Positions 49,163-57,457 are shown, counted from the first letter of the stretch. The stretch: DNA of 64,000 bases from Planctomycetota bacterium (GCA_024276075.1 JAJRXX010000035.1:1-64000); one strand, 5' to 3'. The notes: generated from the sequence alone by a model not told the origin. Made by a program: numbers and translations.

Positions 49163-50230
49163 TTACGCAATCTGCTCCGCTAGAGCTTGGGGGAACGTAA
49201 CCTCCAGCCAAACGGTGTCCTCGTCCAGGACGACAGTGGCAGAATCAAGACCCGCAGGCACCAACATCGTCTCGCCCTGCTCGAAGGCAGTCGTTGTTTC
49301 AACAGATGTCTCGCCCGACGAGTCATCGCCAAGCGTGATCCTGCCTCGGCCTTTTAGCACCATCCACACCGCCGGCTGGTCGTAGGGGATTTCCTGTTGA
49401 TAGTCCTCGCTCATACGCACCTTTTCGATGCGAAAGTGCTCGCACGTGACAAGCCGTGTGACCGTGGTGAACATGCCCGCGACGTGCGATCGCTGTTCGT
49501 GGCGTTTGACATCGGGGGGACCGAACGTGATGCATCCCATCGCCTCATCGACGTGTAGCGCACGCCCCGATCGCTCCCAATCATAGACGCGGAACGTGGT
49601 ATCACTGGGCGTCTGCACCTCAGCCACGAGGATGCCTTCGCCCAAAGCATGACACGTGCCGCTAGGCAGGTAGTGGCAATCGCCAGCCTTGACGGGGACC
49701 TTGACCATTATTTGCTCAATCGCCCCGTCGTCGATGGCGCTACGAAACTGCTGGGGGGTAACGCCTTCCCGCACGCCCTTGTAAATGACCGCGCCCGGCT
49801 GCGCGTCGACGATGTACCAAGCCTCGCTCTTGAGGTGTGCCTCGGGATGCGCCTGAGCATAATCGATGCTGGGATGGACCTGGACGGATAGCTTTTCGTT
49901 CGCGTCGAGATACTTCACCAGCAAAGGGAACCCGCCCGCCTGGTCTAGCCGAAGACGACCAAGCAAAGTGCAGCCGTATTGCTCGATCACGTCGCGGAGC
50001 GTCTGCCCCGCCAACGGCCCGTTGGCGATGACCGACCGTTCCTGCCCACCACCGCCGCCGGAGATTGAGGATTGGCTCAGATCGGCGATCTCCCACGACT
50101 CGCCAATCGCTGTATCCGCATCACCGGGCAGCGTCCTGCCGAGCTGCTCCAACGCCCGACCACCCCAGACCTTGGGCTTGTAGATGGGCTCAAACTTCAG
50201 GGGGTACAGCGGTGGTCGGCTATGCGCCAT
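49163..50230 (-). CDS. manA: Mannose-6-phosphate isomerase, class I
   Basis: Zinc enzyme of 355 residues interconverting fructose-6-P and mannose-6-P. Two cupin halves: LKFEPIYKPKVWGGRALEQL at the start, then the metal region LSVQVHPSIDYAQAHPEAHLKSEAWYIVD with the expected Gln, His, Glu and His residues, then the second half (about 190-355) with GDCHYLPSGTCHALGEGILVAEVQ. It supplies mannose for GDP-mannose and thus for surface glycans, a possible link to the GT cluster. Convergent with zero spacing to the preceding gene. Confidence 0.93.
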   Translation of the reverse strand: MAHSRPPLYPLKFEPIYKPKVWGGRALEQLGRTLPGDADTAIGESWEIADLSQSSISGGGGGQERSVIANGPLAGQTLRDVIEQYGCTLLGRLRLDQAGGFPLLVKYLDANEKLSVQVHPSIDYAQAHPEAHLKSEAWYIVDAQPGAVIYKGVREGVTPQQFRSAIDDGAIEQIMVKVPVKAGDCHYLPSGTCHALGEGILVAEVQTPSDTTFRVYDWERSGRALHVDEAMGCITFGPPDVKRHEQRSHVAGMFTTVTRLVTCEHFRIEKVRMSEDYQQEIPYDQPAVWMVLKGRGRITLGDDSSGETSVETTTAFEQGETMLVPAGLDSATVVLDEDTVWLEVTFPQALAEQIA

Positions 50231-50395
50231 GGCGAAGAACTCTTTTCGACATCATTTTGTAACGCCCCTGTAACCTCATCGAAAGCCCAAGCCATTTATA
50301 AAAGTGACCCCGTAGCAAATACCTGCTGCGGGAAAATGATCCTGTTGATTTCGAGCGGGCAAAGTGTCAATAATTTAACAGGAAAGGAGGACACC

Positions 50396-50911
50396 ATGTT
50401 AACCCGCCTATTAGCCGCAATGACCGTAATCGTATTAACGGTACCTATCTATGCGGAAGCCGATTCGCATCCAGAGGACGCGGATCACAACTCTCGTCGG
50501 CATCACACCCAGGAACGGGAACGAGCTGGCCCAAGAACACGTGCATCGCGACACGCTCAAGATATTGTCAACGTGCCGCACCAAAGCGTGTCACGGGTTG
50601 TCCGCAATCCCCGCTACCAGACCGAACAGCCGAGGGTTTATTACCGTGAACAGCAGGCCGTTTACTACAACGACGATTCAGGGTATGACAGACACACTGT
50701 ACGTGTGACGCACACAAGACGCCGCTATTTCTACGGATACCACGTGTATACCCCCACCGACCCTCACGGCTATCCCCATTACAAGGCTCGCCGCCACCGG
50801 GGTGATCGTCGCGACTATCGCTACAACCACCGCTACAGGAGGCCTCGTTACGAACACCGCCGACCTGGCTGCGACAGGCAAAGCGGGTTGAACATCCATA
50901 TCCGGTTCTGA
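50396..50911 (+). CDS. Secreted Arg/Tyr/His-rich protein
   Basis: 171 residues from ATG 50396, which has an excellent ribosome site (AGGAGG at 50385-50390, five bases away). A signal peptide (LTRLLAAMTVIVLTVPIYA) precedes a very basic, low-complexity mature part: TRRRYFYGYHVY in the middle and a Tyr/Arg/His/Pro-rich C-terminus (for example RDYRYNHRYRRPRYEHRR). Two Cys remain only at the very end. Such composition suggests binding to an anionic polymer such as a sulfated polysaccharide, LPS or nucleic acid, but this is inference. No family recognised; the frame open upstream of the ATG is not coding. Confidence 0.7.
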   Translation: MLTRLLAAMTVIVLTVPIYAEADSHPEDADHNSRRHHTQERERAGPRTRASRHAQDIVNVPHQSVSRVVRNPRYQTEQPRVYYREQQAVYYNDDSGYDRHTVRVTHTRRRYFYGYHVYTPTDPHGYPHYKARRHRGDRRDYRYNHRYRRPRYEHRRPGCDRQSGLNIHIRF

Positions 50912-50939
50912 CAGCGAGACAAGGGCCTATCGAAAAACT

Positions 50940-50968
50940 CTGAGAACCGGAATCGGATCGGCTATACT
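50940..50968 (+). promoter_or_regulatory. Putative promoter upstream of ispG
   Basis: CTGAGA (50940-50945) and TATACT (50963-50968) are separated by 17 bases, four and five matches to the sigma-70 consensus. It would give a leader of about 90 bases before the ispG ATG at 51068. Spacing is ideal; still, such hexamers arise by chance. Confidence 0.35.
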
Positions 50969-51067
50969 GCTCGCTGAAGTTCGGCTAAGCGCGGGGCATT
51001 GGGTCACCAAACCCCGTCGCGGCTGGACACGACTTAACGATAACCCTCGGCCACACGGATTCACGAA

Positions 51068-52330
51068 ATGATCCAGCGTCGCAAGACCAGGCAGGTCGTC
51101 GTAGGTGACGACCGACACGGGTACGTCAAGATCGGTGGCGACGCGCCCGTGGCGGTCCAGACGATGACCGCTGGGTACACGTACGACGTGGACGCGTGCG
51201 TGACGGAAATCCACAAGCTCGCCGCTGCGGGAGCCGACTTGGTGCGCGTGGCGGTGCCCGAACGCAAAGACACCGAAGCGCTAAAAGACATCCTCGATCA
51301 AGTAAGCGTGCCGATCGTCGCGGACGTCCACTTCCACTACCAGCGGGCGCTGGAGGCACTCGACGCAGGCGTACACAAGATCAGGCTCAACCCGGGCAAC
51401 ATCAGCGACCGCCAACAGGTGGGCAAGGTAATCGACGCGTGCAAGGAACGGGGCGTGCCCATCCGGGTCGGCGTCAACGAGGGGTCGATCGTCGAGCGCA
51501 AAGACAAACAAAAACGGATGAAAGAGCTCGGAGCCGTCTTCTCGGATAACAAGCACGGCCACCTCTTAGCGATCATAATCGCCAAGCTCGAAGAGTACCT
51601 CGAAATCTTTGACGAACACGGGTTCCACGACATTGTGATCAGCGCGAAGAGCATCGACCCGCTGCTGGTACTCGACGCATACACCGAGATATCCAAGCGG
51701 TTTGACTACCCGCTGCACCTGGGCGTCACACACGCCGGCCCGCGCGAGACCGGTGCTATCCGATCGGTGGTGCCGCTAGGAACCTTGCTGGCAAACGGCA
51801 TCGGGGACACCGTGCGCATCAGCTACGCCAGCGACCCAGCCTACGAGGTCGAAGACGCGCTGGAGATGCTGTACATCCTTGGCCTGCGCGAGCGCAAGGG
51901 CGCCGAATTAATCGCCTGCCCGACCTGTGGCAGAATCCAGGTCGATCTGTTCCGACTAGTCCAAGACGTGCGCAAAAAACTCGCTGCGGAGATTGAGGTA
52001 CCCATCAAGGTCGCGGTCATGGGCTGCGTGGTCAACGGGCCCGGTGAAGCGGAGGGCGCCGACGTAGCGATCTTTGCCGGGGACAAGCGAGGCATCATCT
52101 ATGTACAAGGTGAAAAGGTAGCCAACATCCCCGAAGAACAAATCCTCAGTCGTCTACTCGAGGAATGTCGTATCTTCCAGGGACGGGTCCAGCGAGGCGA
52201 AGCACGGCTAGGTGAAAAGGTCGTCGACATCATCCCGCCCGACCCGATCGGCGAATTGGGTAGCGGCGAGATCAAAATCGCCGCTGGTCAAGTCGATAAG
52301 ATCACGCCGTTAACGATCCAGAGCCGGTAA
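51068..52330 (+). CDS. ispG: 4-hydroxy-3-methylbut-2-enyl-diphosphate synthase (GcpE)
   Basis: Iron-sulfur enzyme of the MEP isoprenoid pathway, 420 residues. N-terminal TIM barrel (about 1-270) with KIGGDAPVAVQTMTAGYTYD and IRLNPGNISDRQQ. The C-terminal domain holds the [4Fe-4S] ligands Cys284 and Cys287 (ACPTCGR) and Cys320 (MGCVVNGPGEA), plus the following conserved Glu. It lacks the long insertion of plant/Chlamydiales forms. It is convergent with the B12-binding-fold gene, four bases apart. Confidence 0.97.
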   Translation: MIQRRKTRQVVVGDDRHGYVKIGGDAPVAVQTMTAGYTYDVDACVTEIHKLAAAGADLVRVAVPERKDTEALKDILDQVSVPIVADVHFHYQRALEALDAGVHKIRLNPGNISDRQQVGKVIDACKERGVPIRVGVNEGSIVERKDKQKRMKELGAVFSDNKHGHLLAIIIAKLEEYLEIFDEHGFHDIVISAKSIDPLLVLDAYTEISKRFDYPLHLGVTHAGPRETGAIRSVVPLGTLLANGIGDTVRISYASDPAYEVEDALEMLYILGLRERKGAELIACPTCGRIQVDLFRLVQDVRKKLAAEIEVPIKVAVMGCVVNGPGEAEGADVAIFAGDKRGIIYVQGEKVANIPEEQILSRLLEECRIFQGRVQRGEARLGEKVVDIIPPDPIGELGSGEIKIAAGQVDKITPLTIQSR

Positions 52331-52334
52331 GCCT

Positions 52335-53051
52335 TCAAGCTGCTGCCGCGTTGCGTTTGCCGCGACGCTTACGACCTACCGTCCGCTGACTCGAAGTCAT
52401 GCGGCGGTCAGGTTCCTTTGCCAGTGCCTTGACCAGCTCGCTGGGGTTCTTAGCCCACAGGTCAGCTCCGATCTCCTCCGCCAAGCCGTCGGCGCGATTG
52501 AACACGCCACCCCCGACGACGATTTGCAGGTTCGGACACGCGCCGATGGTGTGCAGCCGATCGATCAGCAGGCGAGTCGTGGGAACCGTGTTGGGCACAG
52601 CACCAAACATGACGAGGATATCGGTCTTCATCTCACCGATTTCATTAACAATCTCGTCATTGGCGACCCCGCCCCCGACAAAGTACACGTCAAACCCCTC
52701 CGCTTCGAGCAGGTCACAGGTCATCTGAGCGGCGATCTCTTCAGACTCCTCCGGCCCGCACATCAACAAAACGCTTTTGCTGATGCGGCGCGATTTTTCC
52801 AGTTGCGGCTGAATGTTGTGGATCAACGAGCGCAACAGACGCGTGGCATAATTAAACGCCAGTGCCGTAAGCTGATCAGCTCGGTGAAGCTTCTGGATGT
52901 GCTCGAGCGTGGGCCAGAACAAGCGGTCGTAGATCTTCTCAGCGGGGTAATCGGATTCCATCAGTTCCTGGACGACTTGGCGGGTGGCGTCTCGGTGGCC
53001 ACTGATTAGTGAGGTAAAGAAACGTTCCTGGGTGGCGTCACGTCTTGGCAT
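52335..53051 (-). CDS. B12-binding-fold protein lacking the DxHxxG motif
   Basis: 238 residues: a helical N-terminal cap (about 1-85, like the MtaC/MetH B12-binding helical domain) and a Rossmann-like domain (about 92-215) with DVYFVGGGVANDEIVNEIGE and DILVMFGAVPNT and VVGGGVFNRADGLAEEIGADLWAKNPSE, all typical of the B12-binding family. The cobalamin motif DxHxxG is replaced by CGPEESEE (98-105), so cobalt ligation by His is not possible. The C-terminal 20 residues are strongly basic (VGRKRRGKRNAAAA) and may bind nucleic acid. A sensor or regulatory role is inferred. No methyltransferase gene is nearby. Confidence 0.82.
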   Translation of the reverse strand: MPRRDATQERFFTSLISGHRDATRQVVQELMESDYPAEKIYDRLFWPTLEHIQKLHRADQLTALAFNYATRLLRSLIHNIQPQLEKSRRISKSVLLMCGPEESEEIAAQMTCDLLEAEGFDVYFVGGGVANDEIVNEIGEMKTDILVMFGAVPNTVPTTRLLIDRLHTIGACPNLQIVVGGGVFNRADGLAEEIGADLWAKNPSELVKALAKEPDRRMTSSQRTVGRKRRGKRNAAAA

Positions 53052-53538
53052 GAGAAGGTCTCCGAGATCGTTTTAATCCGCTTGATTGAGTCCGTGCTGA
53101 AAGTTTGTCGGGTTGGTGTGTATGACTGATTGTCCGTCGCTGTGGTCTGTTTCGAACCGGGTCACACCGAAAAGCCAGGCCAACCCCGGCTGTCTCATTC
53201 GACCCTCCAATCATCGGAAAACGCCCCTGCAAATCATTCATTCACAACTAACGACGTTTGCAATCCGCAGCCGCCAAGCACACCGTTTGACATACAATAT
53301 CTTTAGCAAAAGTCACTTACGGCAAATCTCAACCCCCTCCGATAATGAAGCCATCCGAAGCCATGACGACTTATCTGGGCCTATGGATCAGGGTTTCCAT
53401 CTAAATAATTGCAATACAAAAGACCCGTATGCAAGTAGAATTGGGTAAACCAGTTTCGAGTGAAGCGGTTATGAGTCGACGCCACGTCATCCCCCTCTTC
53501 TCGGGACGGCCAGGGCAGATACCAATAGGGAGCCTATC
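53052..53538. other. 487-base divergent intergenic region
   Basis: Between the leftward B12-fold gene and the rightward M48 gene. It contains a TTGACA hexamer at 53287-53292 but no convincing -10 at the right distance. Short open frames here (for example 53113-53448) have no signal peptide, domain or ribosome site. No tRNA, riboswitch or repeat recognised. Confidence 0.5.
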
Positions 53539-54414
53539 GTGCGGATAATGGTTTTGATCATTTTGCTGGTCGCGGGGTGGGCATTGCCCGGGTGTTCGAC
53601 CAACCCAGCCACCGGCAAGACGCAATTTAACCTCATGAGCCCAGCCTCTGAGATATCACTGGGCATCTCAGCGTCCCCGCAATTTCTCGAGAGCTACGGC
53701 GGCGAAATCCCCTCAGCCACGATCACCCAATACGTCGCTGCACTAGGCCAACGGTTGGCTGCGGCCAGCGAACGCACCGACCTGCCTTGGTCGTTCAGCG
53801 TGGTGGATTCCAAGACTATTAATGCCTTCGCGTTGCCCGGCGGAAAGGTCTTCATTTCACGTGGGCTACTGGCCAAGCTCGAAAACGAAGCCCAATTGGC
53901 GGGCGTCCTGGGCCACGAAATAGGCCACGTCACCGCCCAACACGTTGGCCAACAGATGAGCCGGGGGATGGTCGTGCAAGGCCTGGCCATCGGGTTGGGC
54001 ATCGCGGGCAGCAAAAGCAACGAGCAATGGCTACAGACGCTGGGTGTGGGCGTACAGGTCGGCGGGACCGTCTACCTGCTCAAATACGGCCGCGGCCAGG
54101 AGATCGAAGCCGACATCTTAGGCGTGCGGTACATGAGTCGACTGGGATACGATCCCCAAGCCCAGTTACAGGTCATGCGCATCCTCCAGCAGGCGGCTGG
54201 CAATCGACCCGCATCACTCGAATTCCTCTCGACCCACCCGCTGCCGCAGACCCGGATTAAGCGACTCGAAGAACATCTCCAGGAGCACTACGCCCACGGC
54301 AAAGACTCTGCCACCTACCGGACCAACGCGGGTATATTTAGAGACACGGTACGGGCCAATCTCGACAAGCTGCCCCCACCCAAGCACGGGCAAAAAGCAA
54401 CGGATAAAAATTGA
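53539..54414 (+). CDS. M48 family metalloprotease, lipoprotein
   Basis: 291 residues. Signal peptide with lipobox WALPGC (Cys19). The catalytic zinc site is GHEIGHVTAQH (His126, Glu127, His130) with the third ligand in EIEADILGVRYM (about 189-200). The PGGKVFISRGLL strand before the motif is usual for BepA/LoiP-type peptidases, which act in outer-membrane protein quality control. The start is GTG 53539; ATG 53548 is an alternative and removes only three residues. A family B repeat follows its stop. Confidence 0.93.
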   Translation: MRIMVLIILLVAGWALPGCSTNPATGKTQFNLMSPASEISLGISASPQFLESYGGEIPSATITQYVAALGQRLAAASERTDLPWSFSVVDSKTINAFALPGGKVFISRGLLAKLENEAQLAGVLGHEIGHVTAQHVGQQMSRGMVVQGLAIGLGIAGSKSNEQWLQTLGVGVQVGGTVYLLKYGRGQEIEADILGVRYMSRLGYDPQAQLQVMRILQQAAGNRPASLEFLSTHPLPQTRIKRLEEHLQEHYAHGKDSATYRTNAGIFRDTVRANLDKLPPPKHGQKATDKN

Positions 54415-54430
54415 AGCCGATGCGATACCA

Positions 54431-54563
54431 CTTAGAGCATTTCCACTTATGGCATCGCGTCTCCAATACGAGCCGCGACCGCAACGAGCCGCGACCGTCA
54501 GGGAGCGGTCTTCTTCGTTTTTTAGAAACAGCTCTCCGCATCCATATTTGTTAGGCGATCTAA
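54431..54563. repeat. Family B palindromic element
   Basis: Left end TTAGAGCATTTCCACTTATG, right end CATATTTGTTAGGCGATCTAA, imperfect inverted repeats. The core is doubled: GAGCCGCGACCGCAAC directly followed by GAGCCGCGACCGTCAGGGAG, then GGTCTTCTTCGTTTTTTAGA as in the copy at 24666-24803. It fills the gap between the M48 gene and ubiE; its right end touches the ATG of ubiE. Confidence 0.72.
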
Positions 54564-54566
54564 ATA

Positions 54567-55322
54567 ATGAATAGCTGCGAACCCGCTTGGACGGACAAGG
54601 AACTGACCAATCCGCACCGGATCGAAGACAAAGCCCAACGGGTCCGGGCCATGTTCACAGCTATTGCACCGCGGTACGACCTGAATGACCGCCTACACTC
54701 ACTGGGACTCGACCAGACGTGGCGTCGCAAAGCAGTCACAACTGCGGAGGTTAAGCCGGGCGACGTCGTGCTCGACGTAGCGTGCGGGACGGGTGATCTG
54801 ACCCTGGCATTTTCTCGTAGTCGGGCCAAACGAGTAATCGGCGCGGACTTCACTCCCAGCATGCTCACGCAAGCAACACGCAAGCCCCCCGGGATCGGCC
54901 GGATCGCTCCAAGCTATCACGCAGCCGACGCGACACGCCTACCCATGAACGACGAAACGGTGGACGTGGTGAGCATCGCGTTCGGAATCCGAAACGTAGC
55001 CGACCCCGCCAAAGCACTTCGCGAGTTTTACCGCGTGCTACGCCCCGGCGGACGACTGGTCATCCTCGAGTTTAATCAGCCAACCAACAGCATCGTTCGG
55101 CTAGGTTACAACTTCTATTTCCGACACGTCATGCCTCGCACCGCGGCGTTTATCGCCGGCGACCGCAGCGGAGCGTACCGGTACCTACCGCGAAGCGTTA
55201 GCACGTTTCTCGACCGCCCAGCCACGCTGAACCTGATGTGCGAAACGGGCTTCACCCACACGCGGTCATCGCCGCTGACACTGGGCATCGCGGTGATCTA
55301 TCACAGCGTCAAGCCATCGTGA
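54567..55322 (+). CDS. ubiE: UbiE/MenG quinone methyltransferase
   Basis: SAM-dependent C-methyltransferase of 251 residues for menaquinone (or ubiquinone) synthesis. Motifs: VRAMFTAIAPRYDLNDRLHSLGLDQTWRRK (N-terminal family signature, about 27-56), motif I VLDVACGTGDLTLA (about 68-81), post I IGADFTPSML, DVVSIAFGIRNVADPAKALREFYRVLRPGGRLVILEF (motifs II-III). The C-terminus has PRTAAFIAGDRSGAYRYLPRSV as in MenG. No other quinone gene is adjacent. It starts right at the edge of the upstream repeat. Confidence 0.95.
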   Translation: MNSCEPAWTDKELTNPHRIEDKAQRVRAMFTAIAPRYDLNDRLHSLGLDQTWRRKAVTTAEVKPGDVVLDVACGTGDLTLAFSRSRAKRVIGADFTPSMLTQATRKPPGIGRIAPSYHAADATRLPMNDETVDVVSIAFGIRNVADPAKALREFYRVLRPGGRLVILEFNQPTNSIVRLGYNFYFRHVMPRTAAFIAGDRSGAYRYLPRSVSTFLDRPATLNLMCETGFTHTRSSPLTLGIAVIYHSVKPS

Positions 55323-55425
55323 GAGACTTCACGGACAACCCAAAAATGATGCCGGAGAAAACGCAATCGACCCTCGCCCCCTTATCTTCCCTTTTCGGCA
55401 TCGAGTTTAATCGAAAGGATAAGCC

Positions 55426-56163
55426 ATGATGAGTCATGTGCGTAGCATCTATCTCATAAGTGTTGTTTGGATCGCTGCAAATGGTTGCGCGATTCACAAC
55501 ATCAAGTATATACCCGTCGTAAAATTCAGTGTTGATCCGACGAAGCAGGCGCAGACAGTAAGAGGACGTATCGACCAAGCGTCAAAAATTCTTAATCAAG
55601 CGGAGCTTCCACACAATACGGTACGAGAACGGTTCAATCTACGAAGTCAAGGATTAAAACTTCTTAGCTCACAAATTGGCTCCGAGGATTATGTTGTTAT
55701 TGGCGAAATTTATGGTGGCGGCAATGGATATAGCACTCTGGCTACTCTAGAAACTGAGATGTGTAAAAAAGCATCGAGGAAGGGTGGCGATGTTGTGCTT
55801 ATCTATGACAGTGGTGTGCAAGAACAAGCTTATTCGTATACGACACCAGCTAGCGCGACAACAAATGTGTCAGGGTGGGCTAGTGGCAGTGCCAATTATG
55901 TATATGGACAAGCGACTGGAACTACTACTTATACGCCAAGCAAGACTTATTCTGGAATCTGGCGATTCCCATATATGAAAGGAGTGGTGTTCAAATACTG
56001 GCCAGGGTATGGAGCACTCCGAGCCAAAGCCATATCGCTAGATGACTCGCACTTTGAGCGTGTTATTGAAGAAATTGCCGCATTGGAAAACGAAAAGCTA
56101 ACCTTCGATGACGCTCGACTGCAAGTCGAGCAGATTGTAGATCATTCCGTATCGAAGAGATAA
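55426..56163 (+). CDS. Putative lipoprotein, unknown function, AT-rich gene
   Basis: 245 residues. N-terminal signal (SIYLISVVWIAANGC) ends in a lipobox-like Cys near 21. The middle (about 85-130) includes EDYVVIGEIYGGGNGYSTLATLETEMCKKASRKGGDVVLIYDS, which resembles domains of outer-membrane lipoproteins that fold as small alpha/beta units. A Ser/Thr/Tyr/Gly-rich segment (about 140-175) follows. The gene is clearly richer in A and T than its neighbours and uses codons such as AAT, TAT and ATT more, hinting at recent acquisition. No family recognised; it sits about 100 bases after ubiE. Confidence 0.65.
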   Translation: MMSHVRSIYLISVVWIAANGCAIHNIKYIPVVKFSVDPTKQAQTVRGRIDQASKILNQAELPHNTVRERFNLRSQGLKLLSSQIGSEDYVVIGEIYGGGNGYSTLATLETEMCKKASRKGGDVVLIYDSGVQEQAYSYTTPASATTNVSGWASGSANYVYGQATGTTTYTPSKTYSGIWRFPYMKGVVFKYWPGYGALRAKAISLDDSHFERVIEEIAALENEKLTFDDARLQVEQIVDHSVSKR

Positions 56164-56296
56164 GGAAGCGGAGATAACGGAGATGAGGGATCGGGAGTCG
56201 ATCTGGTGCTGGTGGCGTGATGTCTTAGAGTATGGTCATGTCACGCCGTCGCCGTGAAGCCGCAGGGGAATATCGTCCGACACAAATTCTTCGCGA

Positions 56297-56848
56297 TCAA
56301 TCGTCGCTGTGATCGTGTGACGTGGGTGCTGCGTCCTTGAAATTATTGGGCGTAGCGGGCACGCCGACCCCATAGTCATAGACGAGTTTACCGCCATAGT
56401 GCCCGATCTCACCGACCCGAACCGCGGTCGCCAAGCTAGCCAGCAGCGCGAGTATCAACAGCGTGGGACGCAGGAACCGTTTATCACTGTCGATCCCTAC
56501 AAGTGCGGTCAATACCGCGGTACCCAGGAAGTAGCGGTATACATGCTCACCCATCTCCTCGTGCTTTTCGAGGTCTTCGAGCGCGGGCTGGGTCATGGTC
56601 GTGGTATCGAGCGTATGCTCCGCGTGTTCGCCAGCCTCACTGGCCAGGTAAGCTGTACCGGTCCCCAGAAGATATATACCCACGCAGCACCAGCGAAGGA
56701 CGCTCGACCTCCCAGCCGTGCACGCCAACACAAGCAGTCCCAGCACACCGATCAAGCTGATGGCGATCGGCAGGTGCACCATCATGGCGTGCTTCTGCTG
56801 AGGATCGCTCAGTGATTCAAGAATCGATGAGAAAAGATCTAACGACAT
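56297..56848 (-). CDS. DUF2231 family membrane protein
   Basis: 183 residues, four membrane helices. The family pattern appears as QKHAMMVHLPIAISLIGVLGL, a GTAYLASEAGEHAEHTL segment (conserved Gly, Ala, Glu/His) and IGHYGGKLVYDYGVGVPATP near the C-terminus. DUF2231 proteins are inner-membrane proteins often near respiratory or haem genes; the histidines could bind haem. The C-terminal tail is His/Asp-rich (SHDHSDD) and may bind metal. Transcribed leftward, convergent with the AT-rich lipoprotein gene. Confidence 0.82.
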   Translation of the reverse strand: MSLDLFSSILESLSDPQQKHAMMVHLPIAISLIGVLGLLVLACTAGRSSVLRWCCVGIYLLGTGTAYLASEAGEHAEHTLDTTTMTQPALEDLEKHEEMGEHVYRYFLGTAVLTALVGIDSDKRFLRPTLLILALLASLATAVRVGEIGHYGGKLVYDYGVGVPATPNNFKDAAPTSHDHSDD

Positions 56849-56926
56849 GGCATGAAGCGTAACGCAACCCTGCTAGGCGTACAAGCCGAACCCAGAACAT
56901 TCTCGATTGACCTGTGACATACACAA

Positions 56927-56954
56927 CGAGCCGCGACCGTCAGACTCGAACACA
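56927..56954 (+). repeat. Family B core remnant
   Basis: Carries ACGAGCCGCGACCGTCAGAC, the start of the family B core, without terminal inverted repeats. It ends where the family A variant begins, as if one element had landed in the other. Confidence 0.6.
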
Positions 56955-57062
56955 CTTAGAGTACCTTGCATAAATAATCGCCATGTCAGTTCTGGAGTAG
57001 GGCAGGTCATTGACCTGCCTTCTTCTTGGGGAGATGGAGAATAATTACGCAAGTTGCTCTAG
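56955..57062. repeat. Family A variant with a different internal stem
   Basis: Left end CTTAGAGTACCTTGCATAA and right end TTACGCAAGTTGCTCTAG are related inverted repeats of the family A type. The internal stem is not ACGGCTTGC but GGCAGGTCA-T-TGACCTGCC (57001-57019). It shows that the same ends can flank different palindromic cores. Confidence 0.7.
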
Positions 57063-57085
57063 CCACGGGTGAATACACCCGTGGC
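57062..57085. repeat. Perfect hairpin GCCACGGGTG/CACCCGTGGC
   Basis: Ten-base perfect stem with loop AATA. It starts at the last base of the family A variant. There is no T-run, so it is not an obvious terminator. A sister hairpin lies 21 bases further. Confidence 0.75.
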
Positions 57086-57106
57086 ATCCCATTCGGACCC
57101 ATGCAT

Positions 57107-57130
57107 GCCCCGGGTGTGATCACCCGGGGC
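57107..57130. repeat. Perfect hairpin GCCCCGGGTG/CACCCGGGGC
   Basis: Ten-base perfect stem with loop TGAT, differing from the hairpin at 57062-57085 at three base pairs or fewer, with compensating changes on both arms. Compensation suggests that pairing, not sequence, is kept. Confidence 0.75.
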
Positions 57131-57185
57131 TAAATATGGGCACGCGATTTATGTAACCAAACGCTACAGATACGTTGGAAATGCT

Positions 57186-57314
57186 CTGGAGCAGGTGGCA
57201 TAAATATTATCTCCATCCCGGTGGATCGCTGGTGCGACACACATCTGTATTTCACGGCTTGCAAGCAAGCCGTGCCACCCGGTCAATGAAGATTAATTAC
57301 GCCAGTTGCTCTAG
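57186..57314 (+). repeat. Family A MITE-like element, copy 2
   Basis: Left end CTGGAGCAGGTGGCATAAAT, right end ATTACGCCAGTTGCTCTAG. Internal stem ACGGCTTGC-AA-GCAAGCCGT at 57254-57273 followed by GCCACCCGGTCAATGAAG, identical over about 60 bases to the copy at 59876-60003. Confidence 0.85.
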
Positions 57315-57416
57315 GGCGTTTTTATATTTGATTGCAACCTTGCGTTAAGAGACCGCTCCCTAACGGTCGCGACTCGTCGTGGGAATCTGTTGCGATCAAA
57401 AACAAAAACGCTCTAA
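57312..57416. repeat. Family B palindromic element
   Basis: Left end AGGGCGTTTTTATATTTGAT, right end ATCAAAAACAAAAACGCTCT: inverted repeats related to those of the 3113-3261 copy. The core is present in reverse: GACCGCTCCCTAACGGTCGC and GACTCGTCG. It overlaps the last bases of the family A copy at its left, sharing the CTAG. Confidence 0.75.
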
Positions 57417-57457
57417 CGGAAAATAACCACGCCATCTGCTCTGGAAACTGTCACAGT

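Noticed and set aside
53113-53448. Possible 111-residue protein in the divergent gap
   Set aside because: Composition is random-like, no ribosome site or signal, in a region where promoters are expected.
53052-53538. Cobalamin riboswitch near the B12-fold gene
   Set aside because: No B12-box-like sequence or conserved stem pattern could be seen.
56927-57443. CRISPR array
   Set aside because: The repeats are palindromic elements of unequal length and family, not regularly spaced identical repeats with unique spacers; no cas genes are present.
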